A stretch of 64,000 nt of DNA from Desulfosporosinus youngiae DSM 17734 (lineage in GTDB: Bacteria; Bacillota; Desulfitobacteriia; Desulfitobacteriales; Desulfitobacteriaceae): the NCBI RefSeq assembly GCF_000244895.1, contig NZ_CM001441.1:2686226-2750225 (forward strand), given 5' to 3'. Of this stretch, positions 16,693 to 25,047 are shown in pieces (positions within the stretch are counted from its first letter, which is position 1; the number at the start of each line of letters is the position of its first letter). Under the pieces are notes generated by a model. It worked only from the letters and a program-made list of their open reading frames with translations, did no database searches and was not told the DNA's origin. The position numbers and the translations under genes were made by a program.

Positions 16693-18576
16693 TTGAGGAG
16701 CTATTTAGAAACCGAAAAACATTTGATTACCCTGCAATCTGAGTCAGAAGCAACGTTTTTAGCTGAGCTTAGGTCCGGAGGCTATACTTTGGAACAGCCT
16801 TTGGTTGTCGAAAATCCCTATTTAATTAATCCCCTGGCCGCAGTTATTTGTTTTAAGACCGATGAGGAAACTTCAGCCCAAATAACAGTCAAAGGAAAAA
16901 CTGCCGAAGGTGATTTGACCCATACTTTTGCCTCAGCGCAAGAACATGTATTACCGATTTACGGATTATATGACAATTACGAAAACACGGTGGTTATAAC
17001 CCTGGGCAATGGAAAAACCTCAGTGGTTACAATAAAAACCGAAGAACTGGACGTCAATAAAGCTCATTATTGCCATACCACACCGGAGTATTTCGGCAAA
17101 GACCTTATGGTTGTCTCCACGACGACACCGTTAGTGGAATCCGCCAGAACGGCGGGTTTTGATTATGCAGGGGATTTAAGATGGATTATCACCAATAAAC
17201 AGAGCTGGGATATTAAAAAGCTGGCTAACGGAAGACTTCTGTACACAGCCTACCGGACCATGCAAAAACCTTACTATACCGTTGGACTTATGGAAATGGA
17301 CTTCTGCGGTAAAATCTATAAAGAGTTCCGGCTGCCGGGCGGCTATCACCATGATGCCATTGAGTTAGAGAACGGCAATATTTTAGCTGCCTCCGATAAT
17401 GATTTTAATGAATCCGTTGAAGACTATGTGGTCGAAATTGACCGAAAAACGGGGGAAGTCGTTAAATCCTGGGATCTTCTGAATATTTTGCCCAGGGAAA
17501 AAGGGAATGCAGGGGATTGGAACCACCATGATTGGTTCCACAATAACTCTGTCTGGTATGACAAAGCCACGAATTCGATTACTATGTCCGGCAGACACAA
17601 AGATGCCATCATTAACTTCGATTATGATACGGCCAAGCTTAACTGGATCATCGGCGACCCGGAAGGCTGGGGGGAAGAGTGGCAGCAATATTTCTTCAAA
17701 AATGTAACCAAAGGTGATTTCGACTGGCAGTATGAACAACATGCGGCGAGAATTCTGCCCAATGGTGATGTTTTCGTTTTCGATAACGGAACCTATCGCT
17801 CGAAAAACGAGGCCGCCAGAGTTTCACCCGAAGACAACTTTTCCCGAGGGGTTATTTATCGAATCGACACTGCTAAAATGGAAATCGAACAGGTTTGGCA
17901 GTATGGCAAGGAAAGAGGCGCCGAATTCTATTCCCCTTATATTTGCAATGTCGATTACTACAATGAAGGACACTATATGATTCACTCCGGCGGGATTGCT
18001 ACCTATAGGGGAAAACATACCGATGGTTTAGGCGCAATGCTCTTAAACAAATATAAGGATGAGCATATTCATCTGACCTTAGAATCCATCACTGTTGAGG
18101 TTGAAAATGATGACGTAAAATATGAATTGAAGGTTGTGGGCGGTAATTATTACCGGGCCAGAAGGCTTGCCCTCTATGATGAAACGACCAATTTTACCCT
18201 GGGTAAAGGAGAATTCCTCGGTGGATTTGGAGTAACGCCGGAATTTGGTTTGAAGGTTAAATTCAAAGACGCTGGAGAAGAACTGCCGGCAAAACACAAG
18301 CTATCCTTAATTCTTGAGGAAGATCGTCTGGCTCTTCGAGCAAGCTTTAAGGAAGGATCTGAAGTTTTCCTGGAATTGAAGGGTGAAGAGGAAACGAAGT
18401 TCTATTCAGTGCCCACAGTGGTTCATGATGTTACCGCAGCTTGTGTTTCCTTTGAGGAGCAAAGCGATAATGATTTTCAATTTTATGTAAGCCGAGAAGG
18501 GTTGACGGGCGACTTTAAGCTCTATTTAAATATTGACAATAAACGATATGACACTCATTTATCCGTGGCACTCTAG
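16693..18576 (+). CDS. Aryl-sulfate sulfotransferase (AssT family)
   Basis: A 627-residue PAPS-independent aryl-sulfate sulfotransferase, which moves a sulfuryl group from one phenol sulfate to another phenol through a sulfo-histidine. Family landmarks in order: GGYHHDAIELENGNILAASD, WNHHDWFHNNSVWY (HHD near 277-279), EQHAARILPNGD (His350) and DNGTYRS 19 residues later, matching the spacing of active-site residues in E. coli AssT. Unlike that periplasmic enzyme there is no signal peptide. TTG at 16693 lies 8 nt after AAGGAG; GTG at 16684 overlaps that site. Thioredoxin and thioredoxin reductase genes follow. Confidence 0.88.
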   Translation: MRSYLETEKHLITLQSESEATFLAELRSGGYTLEQPLVVENPYLINPLAAVICFKTDEETSAQITVKGKTAEGDLTHTFASAQEHVLPIYGLYDNYENTVVITLGNGKTSVVTIKTEELDVNKAHYCHTTPEYFGKDLMVVSTTTPLVESARTAGFDYAGDLRWIITNKQSWDIKKLANGRLLYTAYRTMQKPYYTVGLMEMDFCGKIYKEFRLPGGYHHDAIELENGNILAASDNDFNESVEDYVVEIDRKTGEVVKSWDLLNILPREKGNAGDWNHHDWFHNNSVWYDKATNSITMSGRHKDAIINFDYDTAKLNWIIGDPEGWGEEWQQYFFKNVTKGDFDWQYEQHAARILPNGDVFVFDNGTYRSKNEAARVSPEDNFSRGVIYRIDTAKMEIEQVWQYGKERGAEFYSPYICNVDYYNEGHYMIHSGGIATYRGKHTDGLGAMLLNKYKDEHIHLTLESITVEVENDDVKYELKVVGGNYYRARRLALYDETTNFTLGKGEFLGGFGVTPEFGLKVKFKDAGEELPAKHKLSLILEEDRLALRASFKEGSEVFLELKGEEETKFYSVPTVVHDVTAACVSFEEQSDNDFQFYVSREGLTGDFKLYLNIDNKRYDTHLSVAL

Positions 18577-18605
18577 AAATAAGGGTTAACAAAGGAGTGA
18601 AGAAA

Positions 18606-18938
18606 ATGTCCTTACCGCTATTAAATGCTGAGCAGTTCGAAGAGCTTATTTATGATAAGGGTGAGTCCTGCTTGGTTATCTTTTCCAGAAAAAGCTGTCA
18701 TGTCTGTCAGGGAGTCGTACCTATCTTAGAAGACTTAAAACCGCAATTTGAAGGTCGGTTTGGTTTTTATTATGTCGATGTTGAGGAAGAGAAGGCTCTA
18801 TATCAACGGTTTTCGTTAAAAGGGGTTCCGCAAATTCTCTTCTTCAAGAATGGTGAATACCAAGGCAAGTTAGCCGGTGCCGTTGAGGAAGAGGATGTCG
18901 AGGAAAGAATCACTGACGTGCTGAATTCAGAATCATGA
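18606..18938 (+). CDS. Thioredoxin-like protein with CHVC active site
   Basis: A 110-residue thioredoxin-fold protein. The active site is C31-H-V-C34 (FSRKSCHVCQGV), not the canonical CGPC, and the cis-proline loop is KGVPQILFF. The CHVC dipeptide is closer to oxidising DsbA-type sites (CPHC) in having a His, so redox potential may differ from ordinary thioredoxin. ATG at 18606 follows AAAGGAG. It lies between the sulfotransferase and thioredoxin reductase genes and ends next to the latter, a probable electron-transfer pair. Confidence 0.88.
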   Translation: MSLPLLNAEQFEELIYDKGESCLVIFSRKSCHVCQGVVPILEDLKPQFEGRFGFYYVDVEEEKALYQRFSLKGVPQILFFKNGEYQGKLAGAVEEEDVEERITDVLNSES

Positions 18939-18952
18939 GGTGGAGTGAGGAA

Positions 18953-20179
18953 ATGGCTGGTAGGTATGATTTACTGATTATTGGCGGCGGACCCGCCGGG
19001 TTGTCCGCCGCGATTTATGGGGGGAGGGCTAAGCTTAAAACTTTGGTTATCAACAAAGGGACCGTTGGCGGCTTAGTGAATACGACCCGTGAAATTGTTA
19101 ATTATCCCGGTTATTCGCAAATCAGCGGTTCTGATCTCATGCTTGACTTTAAGAAACATGCCGAAGGCTTTGGTGTGGAGTTTTTAAGAGATGAAGTTGT
19201 GAGTACCGATTTTTCTCAAGAAACTAAAATAATTAAAACCAAAAAGGGTAAGGAATTTGCTGCTAAGGCTGTGATCATTGCCGGCGGCAGTGAGCCGAGG
19301 CTCCTGAATATCCCCGGGGAAAAAAGACTCCGAGGCAGTGGGGTGGCCTATTGCGCTACCTGTGACGCGGAGTTCTTTAAAGGGGAGGACGTGGTCGTCA
19401 TTGGCAGCGGGGATCAAGCCATTGAGGAAGGTATGTATATCACCAAGTTTGCCCAAAAAGTAACGGTCATCGTACTCCATGATGAAGGGATTCTGGATTG
19501 CAATAAAATCAGTGCCGAACGCGCCTTTCAAAATGAAAAAATGGAGTTTGTCTGGAACTCCACGGTGGAAGAGGTTTTGGGAGATGAGAGTGTTGAGGGA
19601 GTAAAAATTAAAAATATAAAAACAGGGTGTTCTTCAGAATTAGCCTGCCAGGGCGTCTTCTTCTTTGTCGGCATGGTTCCCTCCACTCAATATCTTAAAG
19701 AGAGTGGTGTCGGGATGGACAAGAGGGGATATATCCCCGTCGGCGTGATGATGGAAACCAATCTTGAAGGGGTTTATGCGGCCGGGGATAATCGGGTCAA
19801 ATACTTGAGACAAGTGGTTTCGGCAGCCGGGGACGGGGCTGCGGCCGCCGTTGCGGCCGAGCGCTACATTGAAGAACTGGAGGCCTTTAATAGGAGCGTT
19901 CTTCAGAGTCAGCAAAAGGTTCTAATCCTCTTCTTTAATGCCTTAATCAACGAAAGTCTGGAATTTTGTACTTTATTAGAAGAAGTCAATGGTGAACTGC
20001 AGGCCGCTCAAGCCGAGGGTTACAGGATTGTCAAACTGGATATAGCCACTAAGAAGAATCTTGCTAAGAAATATGGTATAGAAAAAGTCCCTTCGGTTGT
20101 GATATTAGATCATGGTGACGAAATCGGCCGCTTAGAGTGCAGCAGGGATAAAGAAGCCGTTCGCAGGCAGTTGCCTTGA
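18953..20179 (+). CDS. Thioredoxin reductase with extra C-terminal thioredoxin-fold domain
   Basis: A 408-residue flavoprotein. Residues 1 to about 310 are a complete low-Mr thioredoxin reductase: FAD motif GGGPAGLSAAIYGGRA, redox-active C134-A-T-C137, NADPH motif GSGDQAIEEG, and FAD motif GVYAAGDNRVKYLRQVVSAAGDG. About 95 further residues form a thioredoxin-like domain with the VPSVVIL cis-Pro strand, but the CxxC is missing (only a single Cys in ESLEFCTLL). ATG at 18953 follows GGTGGAGTGAGG; ATG 18935 overlaps the thioredoxin stop and is an alternative. It probably recycles the CHVC thioredoxin. Confidence 0.88.
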   Translation: MAGRYDLLIIGGGPAGLSAAIYGGRAKLKTLVINKGTVGGLVNTTREIVNYPGYSQISGSDLMLDFKKHAEGFGVEFLRDEVVSTDFSQETKIIKTKKGKEFAAKAVIIAGGSEPRLLNIPGEKRLRGSGVAYCATCDAEFFKGEDVVVIGSGDQAIEEGMYITKFAQKVTVIVLHDEGILDCNKISAERAFQNEKMEFVWNSTVEEVLGDESVEGVKIKNIKTGCSSELACQGVFFFVGMVPSTQYLKESGVGMDKRGYIPVGVMMETNLEGVYAAGDNRVKYLRQVVSAAGDGAAAAVAAERYIEELEAFNRSVLQSQQKVLILFFNALINESLEFCTLLEEVNGELQAAQAEGYRIVKLDIATKKNLAKKYGIEKVPSVVILDHGDEIGRLECSRDKEAVRRQLP

Positions 20180-20253
20180 ACAAAAAGTTTGGAGCAGCCA
20201 TTATGCTTGACCAAGTTGTCGTTTTGTGTTAAGTTTAATTCGGTAATTTAATA

Positions 20254-20416
20254 AATGAGCAAGTGATTTTTCTCTAGCGGAGAAAGACAGGGGAAGTTCG
20301 GTGAAAATCCGACGCGGTCCCGCCACTGTAAGGGAGAGTTTCTGCCACATTCACTGAGGGAACTTGGGAAGGAGGCAGTAAATGAAGACCCCGAGCCAGA
20401 AGACCTGATTGCTTAT
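20254..20416 (+). promoter_or_regulatory. Cobalamin riboswitch
   Basis: Contains the B12-box landmarks in order: GGGAAGTTCGGTGAAAATCC, GACGCGGTCCCGCCACTGTA, and GAGCCAGAAGACCTG near the 3' end; ATGAGCAA and TTGCTTAT close the outer stem. Adenosyl- or methylcobalamin binding normally turns off the downstream gene. The core match is near consensus. Confidence 0.95.
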
Positions 20417-20456
20417 GCTTTACTCACGATGGATGGGTGAAGGGATTTGTCAATTC

Positions 20457-20480
20457 AGCCCTTCTTTTTGAAGGGCTTTA
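20457..20480 (+). terminator. Riboswitch expression-platform terminator
   Basis: AGCCCTTC (20457-20464), a TTTTT loop, GAAGGGCT (20470-20477) and trailing T residues lie 40 nt after the riboswitch and before the gene, as expected for transcriptional attenuation. Confidence 0.8.
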
Positions 20481-20567
20481 CTTATTTCAATGAAATGAAA
20501 AAGGGTGTGCAATGTTCCCCGGCGTCTTCCTATTCTAGTGAGGAATTCTTGGAAGAAGGTGTTCTCT

Positions 20568-21329
20568 ATGCAGCTGCTTCAGATTTCTAATTTAGAGCAG
20601 CCGGAAGTGCTGCGGCTGAAAAATGTCTGGAAAACCTATCCCGGGGGTTATCAGGCGGTCAAAGGGATTTCATTCTGCATTCGGCGGGGGGAATGCCTGG
20701 GGCTGGTTGGAGAAAGCGGCAGCGGCAAAAGCACGCTGGCCCGTTGTCTGCTGGCCTTGGAACGGATGGATGAAGGGGAGATCTGGTTGAACGGCCGCCC
20801 GCTTCATAAGTTGACCTCTGCTCAGCTTTATCAGGCTCGCCGGGAAATGCAGGCGGTTTTTCAAAATCCGTCAGGTTCATTTAACAGTAAACTGACGATT
20901 ATGGATTCCCTTTTGGAACCCATTCGCTGCCAGAATAAAGGTTGTCCCAGCTTTCTCGGCAGCCCAGGCATGAGTGAGTGGAAAATCGCAAGCAGCTTGC
21001 TGGAACGGGTTCACTTGCCCGCAAGTTACCTGGACCGCTATCCCAGTGAGCTGAGTGGCGGTCAAAAGCAGCGGGTTGCTATCGCCCGGGCAATCAGTGT
21101 GGAGCCTTCCCTGATTGTTTTAGACGAACCAACGGCCAGTCTGGACGTATCCATTCAGGCTAAAGTGCTTAATCTGCTGAAAGACCTCCAGGAAGAGTTG
21201 TGCCTGTCCTATCTTTTCATTTCTCATGATCTTAGTGCCGTTCACTTTATGAGCGAACGTCTGACGGTTATGCAGCGAGGAGAGATGGTGGATGTCTGTG
21301 AGGGGAAAGATCTTTTTGATAGCAGATAG
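20568..21329 (+). CDS. OppF/DppF-type ABC transporter ATPase under B12 control
   Basis: A 253-residue ABC ATPase of the peptide/nickel (OppF, DppF, NikE) group: Walker A GESGSGKST (about 47-55), signature LSGGQKQRVAIARA, Walker B LIVLDEPTASLD and the H-loop ISHDL. It is the final-position ATPase of a two-ATPase importer, yet no binding protein, permease or OppD partner is present on either side. It starts at the ATG at 20568 after GAAGGTG. The cobalamin riboswitch suggests the missing system imported cobalt or a corrinoid, or this ATPase energises components encoded elsewhere. Confidence 0.88.
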   Translation: MQLLQISNLEQPEVLRLKNVWKTYPGGYQAVKGISFCIRRGECLGLVGESGSGKSTLARCLLALERMDEGEIWLNGRPLHKLTSAQLYQARREMQAVFQNPSGSFNSKLTIMDSLLEPIRCQNKGCPSFLGSPGMSEWKIASSLLERVHLPASYLDRYPSELSGGQKQRVAIARAISVEPSLIVLDEPTASLDVSIQAKVLNLLKDLQEELCLSYLFISHDLSAVHFMSERLTVMQRGEMVDVCEGKDLFDSR

Positions 21330-21376
21330 GTATTTCTAAATATTATAGCCTCTAGAATGAGGTAATCCTAAAAACC

Positions 21377-21416
21377 AAAAGCGTCCGGATTGATTTTGAT
21401 CAGTCCGGGCGCTTTT
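21377..21416 (+). terminator. Terminator of the OppF-like gene
   Basis: AAAAGCGTCCGGA pairs with TCCGGGCGCTTTT (one T-G) around a 14-nt loop, giving A-rich and T-rich flanks. Confidence 0.75.
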
Positions 21417-21509
21417 GTGCTAAGGGCTTTTAAAGTTAAACCCCGAAAGGCTAAGACCCGGAAGGCGAGACGAGAACTCGAAGGACCAGATATGCCCTAT
21501 CGCCAAAAA

Positions 21510-21544
21510 TTAGTTGACTAAAGCATCTAATAATAGTTGGCTAA
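21510..21544 (+). promoter_or_regulatory. Twin MarR-type operators
   Basis: TTAGTTGACTAA (21510-21521) is an inverted repeat (TTAGT/ACTAA). A second copy, ATAGTTGGCTAA (21533-21544), follows 23 bp later. They lie 50-85 bp before the MarR-GNAT gene and may overlap its promoter. Confidence 0.5.
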
Positions 21545-21595
21545 GTCAGATAAATATGTTATTTTATAGTGAAATAATTATTGAGGAGGCAACCA

Positions 21596-22531
21596 TTGAA
21601 TTCGATATATACACCATTGGTGCACAGCATTCGAAAATTTAACCGATTTTACACGAACATACTTGGACTTTTAGATCATCATATGCCGGGCAGTGAATTC
21701 TCGTTGTCGGAAGCTCGTGTACTGTACGAAATCGGGCATATGGAGAATTGTACTTCTAAAAAATTAATTGAGGAACTAAGAATTGACTCAGGCTATCTAA
21801 GCAGGATCATAAAACGCTTCGAGAAGCACAATTTAACGTATAGGGTGAAGTCCAGTGAGGATGGCCGGTTGTATTATTTTTACCTTACTGATGTTGGAAA
21901 AGAAACGCTTTCAAGGCTGGATGACCGATCCAATCAACAAATCTATCAGATGATTGTCCAATTACAGGAGCAAAACCAAAAAAGGCTTGTCAAAGGAATC
22001 CAAGCAATTGAAAGTGCTCTGTCAAGAGATTCTGTTTTTGGAAACGAGACGATCAACTTGCGTTGCGAGTTGAAACCTGGAGATGTGGGTCAGCTAATTC
22101 ATCTGCATGGTTGGATATATGCTCAGGAATGCGGGTTTAACCATGTTTTTGAAGGCTATGTTTGTAAGACTTTCTATGACTTCTTTGAAAGCTATAGTCC
22201 GCATAAGGATAGGTTTTGGTTTGCTGAAGTTGATGGAGAGATGATAGGAGCTATTGCAATCGTCGGACATTCGGCGGAAAAAGCTCAGCTTAGATGGTTT
22301 ATACTTCATCCGGAATTTCGAGGAATAGGTCTTGGCAGCAGGCTATTGAATGAAGCCATACAATACTGTAGAGAGAAGGGATATAAAACTATATTTTTGG
22401 TGACCACGGAAGACCAAAAAACAGCTATAAAAATGTACGTAAAAGCTGGATTCAAAAAAGTAGCTGCGCATGAAAATCAGGCATGGGGCAAGGATTTAAT
22501 TGAACAGACCTTTGAATTGAATTTATCGTGA
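21596..22531 (+). CDS. MarR-GNAT fusion protein
   Basis: A 311-residue two-domain protein. Residues about 1-145 are a MarR winged helix (SEARVLYEIGHMENCTSKKLIEEL, DSGYLSRIIKRFEKHNLTYR, SSEDGRLYYFYLT). Residues about 160-311 are a GNAT acetyltransferase with acetyl-CoA motif RGIGLGSRLLNEAI and the C-terminal AIKMYVKAGFKKV. The TTG at 21596 lies 6 nt after AGGAGG. Fusions of this type are common in Firmicutes; the GNAT half may modify a small molecule or the regulator itself. Twin palindromes upstream suggest autoregulation. Confidence 0.9.
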   Translation: MNSIYTPLVHSIRKFNRFYTNILGLLDHHMPGSEFSLSEARVLYEIGHMENCTSKKLIEELRIDSGYLSRIIKRFEKHNLTYRVKSSEDGRLYYFYLTDVGKETLSRLDDRSNQQIYQMIVQLQEQNQKRLVKGIQAIESALSRDSVFGNETINLRCELKPGDVGQLIHLHGWIYAQECGFNHVFEGYVCKTFYDFFESYSPHKDRFWFAEVDGEMIGAIAIVGHSAEKAQLRWFILHPEFRGIGLGSRLLNEAIQYCREKGYKTIFLVTTEDQKTAIKMYVKAGFKKVAAHENQAWGKDLIEQTFELNLS

Positions 22532-22660
22532 TTATGCCTGATAATATCTCCTGCTCTTATATTGTGCTAGAAAAATGCCAATGCATTTAGGTACGGATAA
22601 AGTTCAATTCGCATATGTATGCCGGCAAGCATGGGAATATCGAGATGTCAAGATGTAACG

Positions 22661-22686
22661 TTCCGGGTCCCACGTCAAACGCATGA
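22661..22686. repeat. Left target duplication and inverted repeat of the IS
   Basis: TTCCGGGTCC (22661-22670) is the direct repeat and CACGTCAAACGCATGA (22671-22686) is the left terminal inverted repeat. Confidence 0.9.
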
Positions 22687-23912
22687 GAAATAGCTAAAAG
22701 AGCGAAAGATATGGTAAACTTTCCCCAAGAGAAGAGGGGGGTTTATGATGAAAGAGCTCTTTGCAGAAATCGAACGAATCAATGACCCAAGGCAAGCCTA
22801 TAAAACTAAGCACAAACTGATTGATATCGTAGTCATTGTGTTGATCGGAATGTTAGCCAATGCGGATACCTGGGAGGAAATCCAAATCTTTGCTGTTTCT
22901 AAACAGACCCTTTTGAGGAAGTATCTGGACCTTCCCCATGGTATTCCTTCGCATGATACCCTCCAGCGTGTCATGGCGCTTATTCATCCGGAAGTTATGA
23001 GGCAGATACAAACGGCTTTCAACCAAATGCTAAGCCAAGAAGAAGGAGAAGCCCTTAAGAAGCTCATCAATATCGACGGAAAAACGATGCGTGGCAGTGC
23101 GGTGAATGAAAAGCGTCCTCTGCATGTCGTCTCAGCTTGGTGCAAAGAAGATGGAGTCTGTTTTGGTCAAACCGTCGTCCATGAGAAAGAGAATGAAATC
23201 GTAGCCATTCCAGAACTCCTTAAGACCTTAACGATCAAGGGATCCATTATCACTCTAGACGCGATGGGTACACAAACTAAAATTGCCGAACAAATCATTA
23301 AGCAAAAGGGAGATTATGTGTTAGCCCTCAAAGAGAATCAAGGGAATCTATACAAAGACGTAGTCTTGTATTTTGAAGATGAAGAATTCCAAACAAAAGC
23401 AGCCTATACCCAAACGATAGAAAAAGCACGAAGTCAACTAGAGAAACGCCAATATTATCAGAGTGATGATCTATCGTGGCTGCCGGATCGACAGAAATGG
23501 AAAGGTCTAAAAAGTATAGGAATGGTCGTCAAAACCATTGAAAAGAAAGGTCAAATCAAGAAAGAGAAGAGATATTATATCAGTAGTTTGCCGCTGGATG
23601 TGGAGTCGATGGCGAAAGCCGTGAGAGGACATTGGGCGATTGAAAGTATGCATTGGCAGTTGGATGTGACCTTTCGAGAAGACAGTAACACGACGTTGGA
23701 TAAAAACGCGGCATTAAACCTAAACATCTTACGCAAAATGTGCCTGCCTCTTTTGAAACGATTAGACATAGGAATGAGAGCTTCGTTAAAGGGTAAACGG
23801 TTTGCTTTTTGTTCTGATCCAGTCAAATATATCGAACAATTCATGCAAATGTAGTTTTTAAAATTCTCGTTACAAGCTTTATCAGATTAAGTGTTTTCAT
23901 GCGTTTGACGTG
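22671..23912 (+). mobile_element. Complete ISAs1-family insertion sequence (1242 bp)
   Basis: One transposase gene is bounded by perfect 16-bp inverted repeats (22671-22686 and 23897-23912) and flanked by identical 10-bp direct repeats TTCCGGGTCC. Length, single DDE transposase and duplication size fit ISAs1. Perfect ends and an unbroken gene point to recent insertion between the MarR-GNAT gene and its downstream hairpin. Confidence 0.93.
22745..23854 (+). CDS. ISAs1-family DDE transposase
   Basis: A 369-residue transposase of the ISAs1 (H-repeat-associated) family. Seen in order: the N-terminal domain starting FAEIERINDPRQAYKTKHKLIDIVVIVLIGM, the first catalytic Asp in INIDGKTMRGS, the second in ITLDAMGTQTKIAEQII, and the C-terminal VRGHWAIESMHWQLDVTFREDSN with the catalytic Glu. 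The frame is intact at full family length. Start may be ATG 22745 or the next ATG at 22748, which is better spaced from GAGGGGGG. Confidence 0.95.
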   Translation: MMKELFAEIERINDPRQAYKTKHKLIDIVVIVLIGMLANADTWEEIQIFAVSKQTLLRKYLDLPHGIPSHDTLQRVMALIHPEVMRQIQTAFNQMLSQEEGEALKKLINIDGKTMRGSAVNEKRPLHVVSAWCKEDGVCFGQTVVHEKENEIVAIPELLKTLTIKGSIITLDAMGTQTKIAEQIIKQKGDYVLALKENQGNLYKDVVLYFEDEEFQTKAAYTQTIEKARSQLEKRQYYQSDDLSWLPDRQKWKGLKSIGMVVKTIEKKGQIKKEKRYYISSLPLDVESMAKAVRGHWAIESMHWQLDVTFREDSNTTLDKNAALNLNILRKMCLPLLKRLDIGMRASLKGKRFAFCSDPVKYIEQFMQM

Positions 23913-23922
23913 TTCCGGGTCC
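23897..23922. repeat. Right inverted repeat and target duplication of the IS
   Basis: TCATGCGTTTGACGTG (23897-23912) is the exact complement of the left end and is followed by TTCCGGGTCC (23913-23922). Confidence 0.9.
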
Positions 23923-23976
23923 CAGAGTATGACAAGGGACTCAAGTTTATGATTACAAATATAAGATGTTAAAGAT

Positions 23977-24009
23977 AAGAAGAACCGAGGCGCAGCCCCG
24001 GTTCTTCTT
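23977..24009. terminator. Hairpin between the IS and the Fur-box operon
   Basis: AAGAAGAACCG and CGGTTCTTCTT form an 11-bp perfect stem around an 11-nt GC-rich loop. There is no strong T tract, so it is only a probable terminator, perhaps originally of the MarR-GNAT gene. Confidence 0.5.
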
Positions 24010-24112
24010 AAAATATATCAGGGAGTATAAATTTTTGGGGGGTATCAGTGGGTACACCTTTATTTGTTTTGACGATTACTTTGTCATTACGACAATAATC
24101 GAGAGAAGATTA

Positions 24113-24164
24113 TTGACAAGGATTAGAACATAGTATATAGTTAATGTAAATGATAATCATTATC
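24113..24164 (+). promoter_or_regulatory. Promoter with Fur box
   Basis: TTGACA (24113-24118), 17-bp spacer and TATAGT (24136-24141) form a good promoter. A Fur-box-like site follows at 24146-24164 and matches 17 of 19 positions of the classical consensus, including the whole core AATGATAATCATTATC. It sits over the likely transcription start, a repressing position, so the following operon should be induced by iron limitation. Confidence 0.85.
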
Positions 24165-24218
24165 TATTACCCAACTACATAGATTTACCGACGATTAATC
24201 TAGGAGGGTGAGTTAATA

Positions 24219-24908
24219 ATGGACACAATGAATATTCAGGTTCACTCTACTAAGACAGATATAGAAAATCAAGAAATTCTTAATTGTTTGGCAAAAGAGA
24301 GTATTGAGATTATAACAGAAGAACTAGATTATTTCTATTCAAACAAAGAAAAAATGGTAGAGCTTTTTATAGAGAGGATTCGTACAGACGAAATTAAGGC
24401 TGGTATATTAAATGATTTTTTTGAGAAATGTTATTCGCCGGAAGAAGTGAATACTCTAATTGAAAGAATAGAGAGACAAGTTAAACGACAAGCAGGAATA
24501 ACCCAATTTGCTAATAATTTCTCATTCATGAATGCCACGGATTCTTTGCTTATTGAACCTGAAGCAGTAGATGGTGTAAGGGAAGAAATTAGGACTTTAA
24601 AACTAAATCAGGTCATAGTAAAGCTAGTAGATTTAGCTTGGAAGAACACTTGCAAGACAATCCTGCCCTTGGGATTTTGCAAATATACTTCAAAATATAA
24701 GCCGGGTGAAGCCATATTAGCATCTATAGGGCTTAGTCCCAGAGAGATACGGGATGGTATTAAGGTTAAATTGACCAAGAGGCTTAAAGGTGCATTAAAA
24801 CAACATAAAACTGAACTATCGAACCTGTTAACCCAAAAAATTATCAGTCAAATATTCTTCCAGCAACATTCCGGTAGTATAAATATTGAATTAATTAAAA
24901 CAGCATAA
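24219..24908 (+). CDS. Unknown protein, first gene of the Fur-box operon
   Basis: A 229-residue protein I do not recognise. It is predicted largely helical and charged, with no signal peptide or membrane helix. An acidic N-terminal half (EIITEELDYFYSNKEKMVELF) is followed by a central region with two Cys (KNTCKTILPLGFCKY) and a basic C-terminus (KVKLTKRLKGALKQHKTEL). GGAGGG precedes the ATG. Being first after the Fur box it may have a regulatory or scaffold role; this is inference. A terminator hairpin follows it, so downstream genes may be partly uncoupled. Confidence 0.8.
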   Translation: MDTMNIQVHSTKTDIENQEILNCLAKESIEIITEELDYFYSNKEKMVELFIERIRTDEIKAGILNDFFEKCYSPEEVNTLIERIERQVKRQAGITQFANNFSFMNATDSLLIEPEAVDGVREEIRTLKLNQVIVKLVDLAWKNTCKTILPLGFCKYTSKYKPGEAILASIGLSPREIRDGIKVKLTKRLKGALKQHKTELSNLLTQKIISQIFFQQHSGSINIELIKTA

Positions 24909-24939
24909 GTTTTAGAGTAGGAATTTAATAGCACAATCC

Positions 24940-24970
24940 AAATTCTGGTTGAAAAATCAGAATTTTTTTT
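24940..24970 (+). terminator. Terminator after the 229-residue gene
   Basis: AAATTCTG (24940-24947) pairs with CAGAATTT (24958-24965) and is followed by a run of T, an intrinsic terminator between the first two genes of the Fur-box cluster. Confidence 0.7.
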
Positions 24971-25047
24971 GTTTAAAAAAGGATTTACCGGGCAAGCTAA
25001 AAGCCTAAATGGAAATAGATGGTTTTAAAAGATAAAAGAAGAAGGAA

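Noticed and set aside
23977-24009. Hairpin after the IS as an additional mobile-element end
   Set aside because: It lies outside the target duplication and shares no sequence with the IS ends.
24146-24164. Fur box read as a Zur or MntR site
   Set aside because: The core matches the classical iron Fur palindrome at 17 of 19 positions; other metalloregulators cannot be excluded from sequence alone but fit less well.
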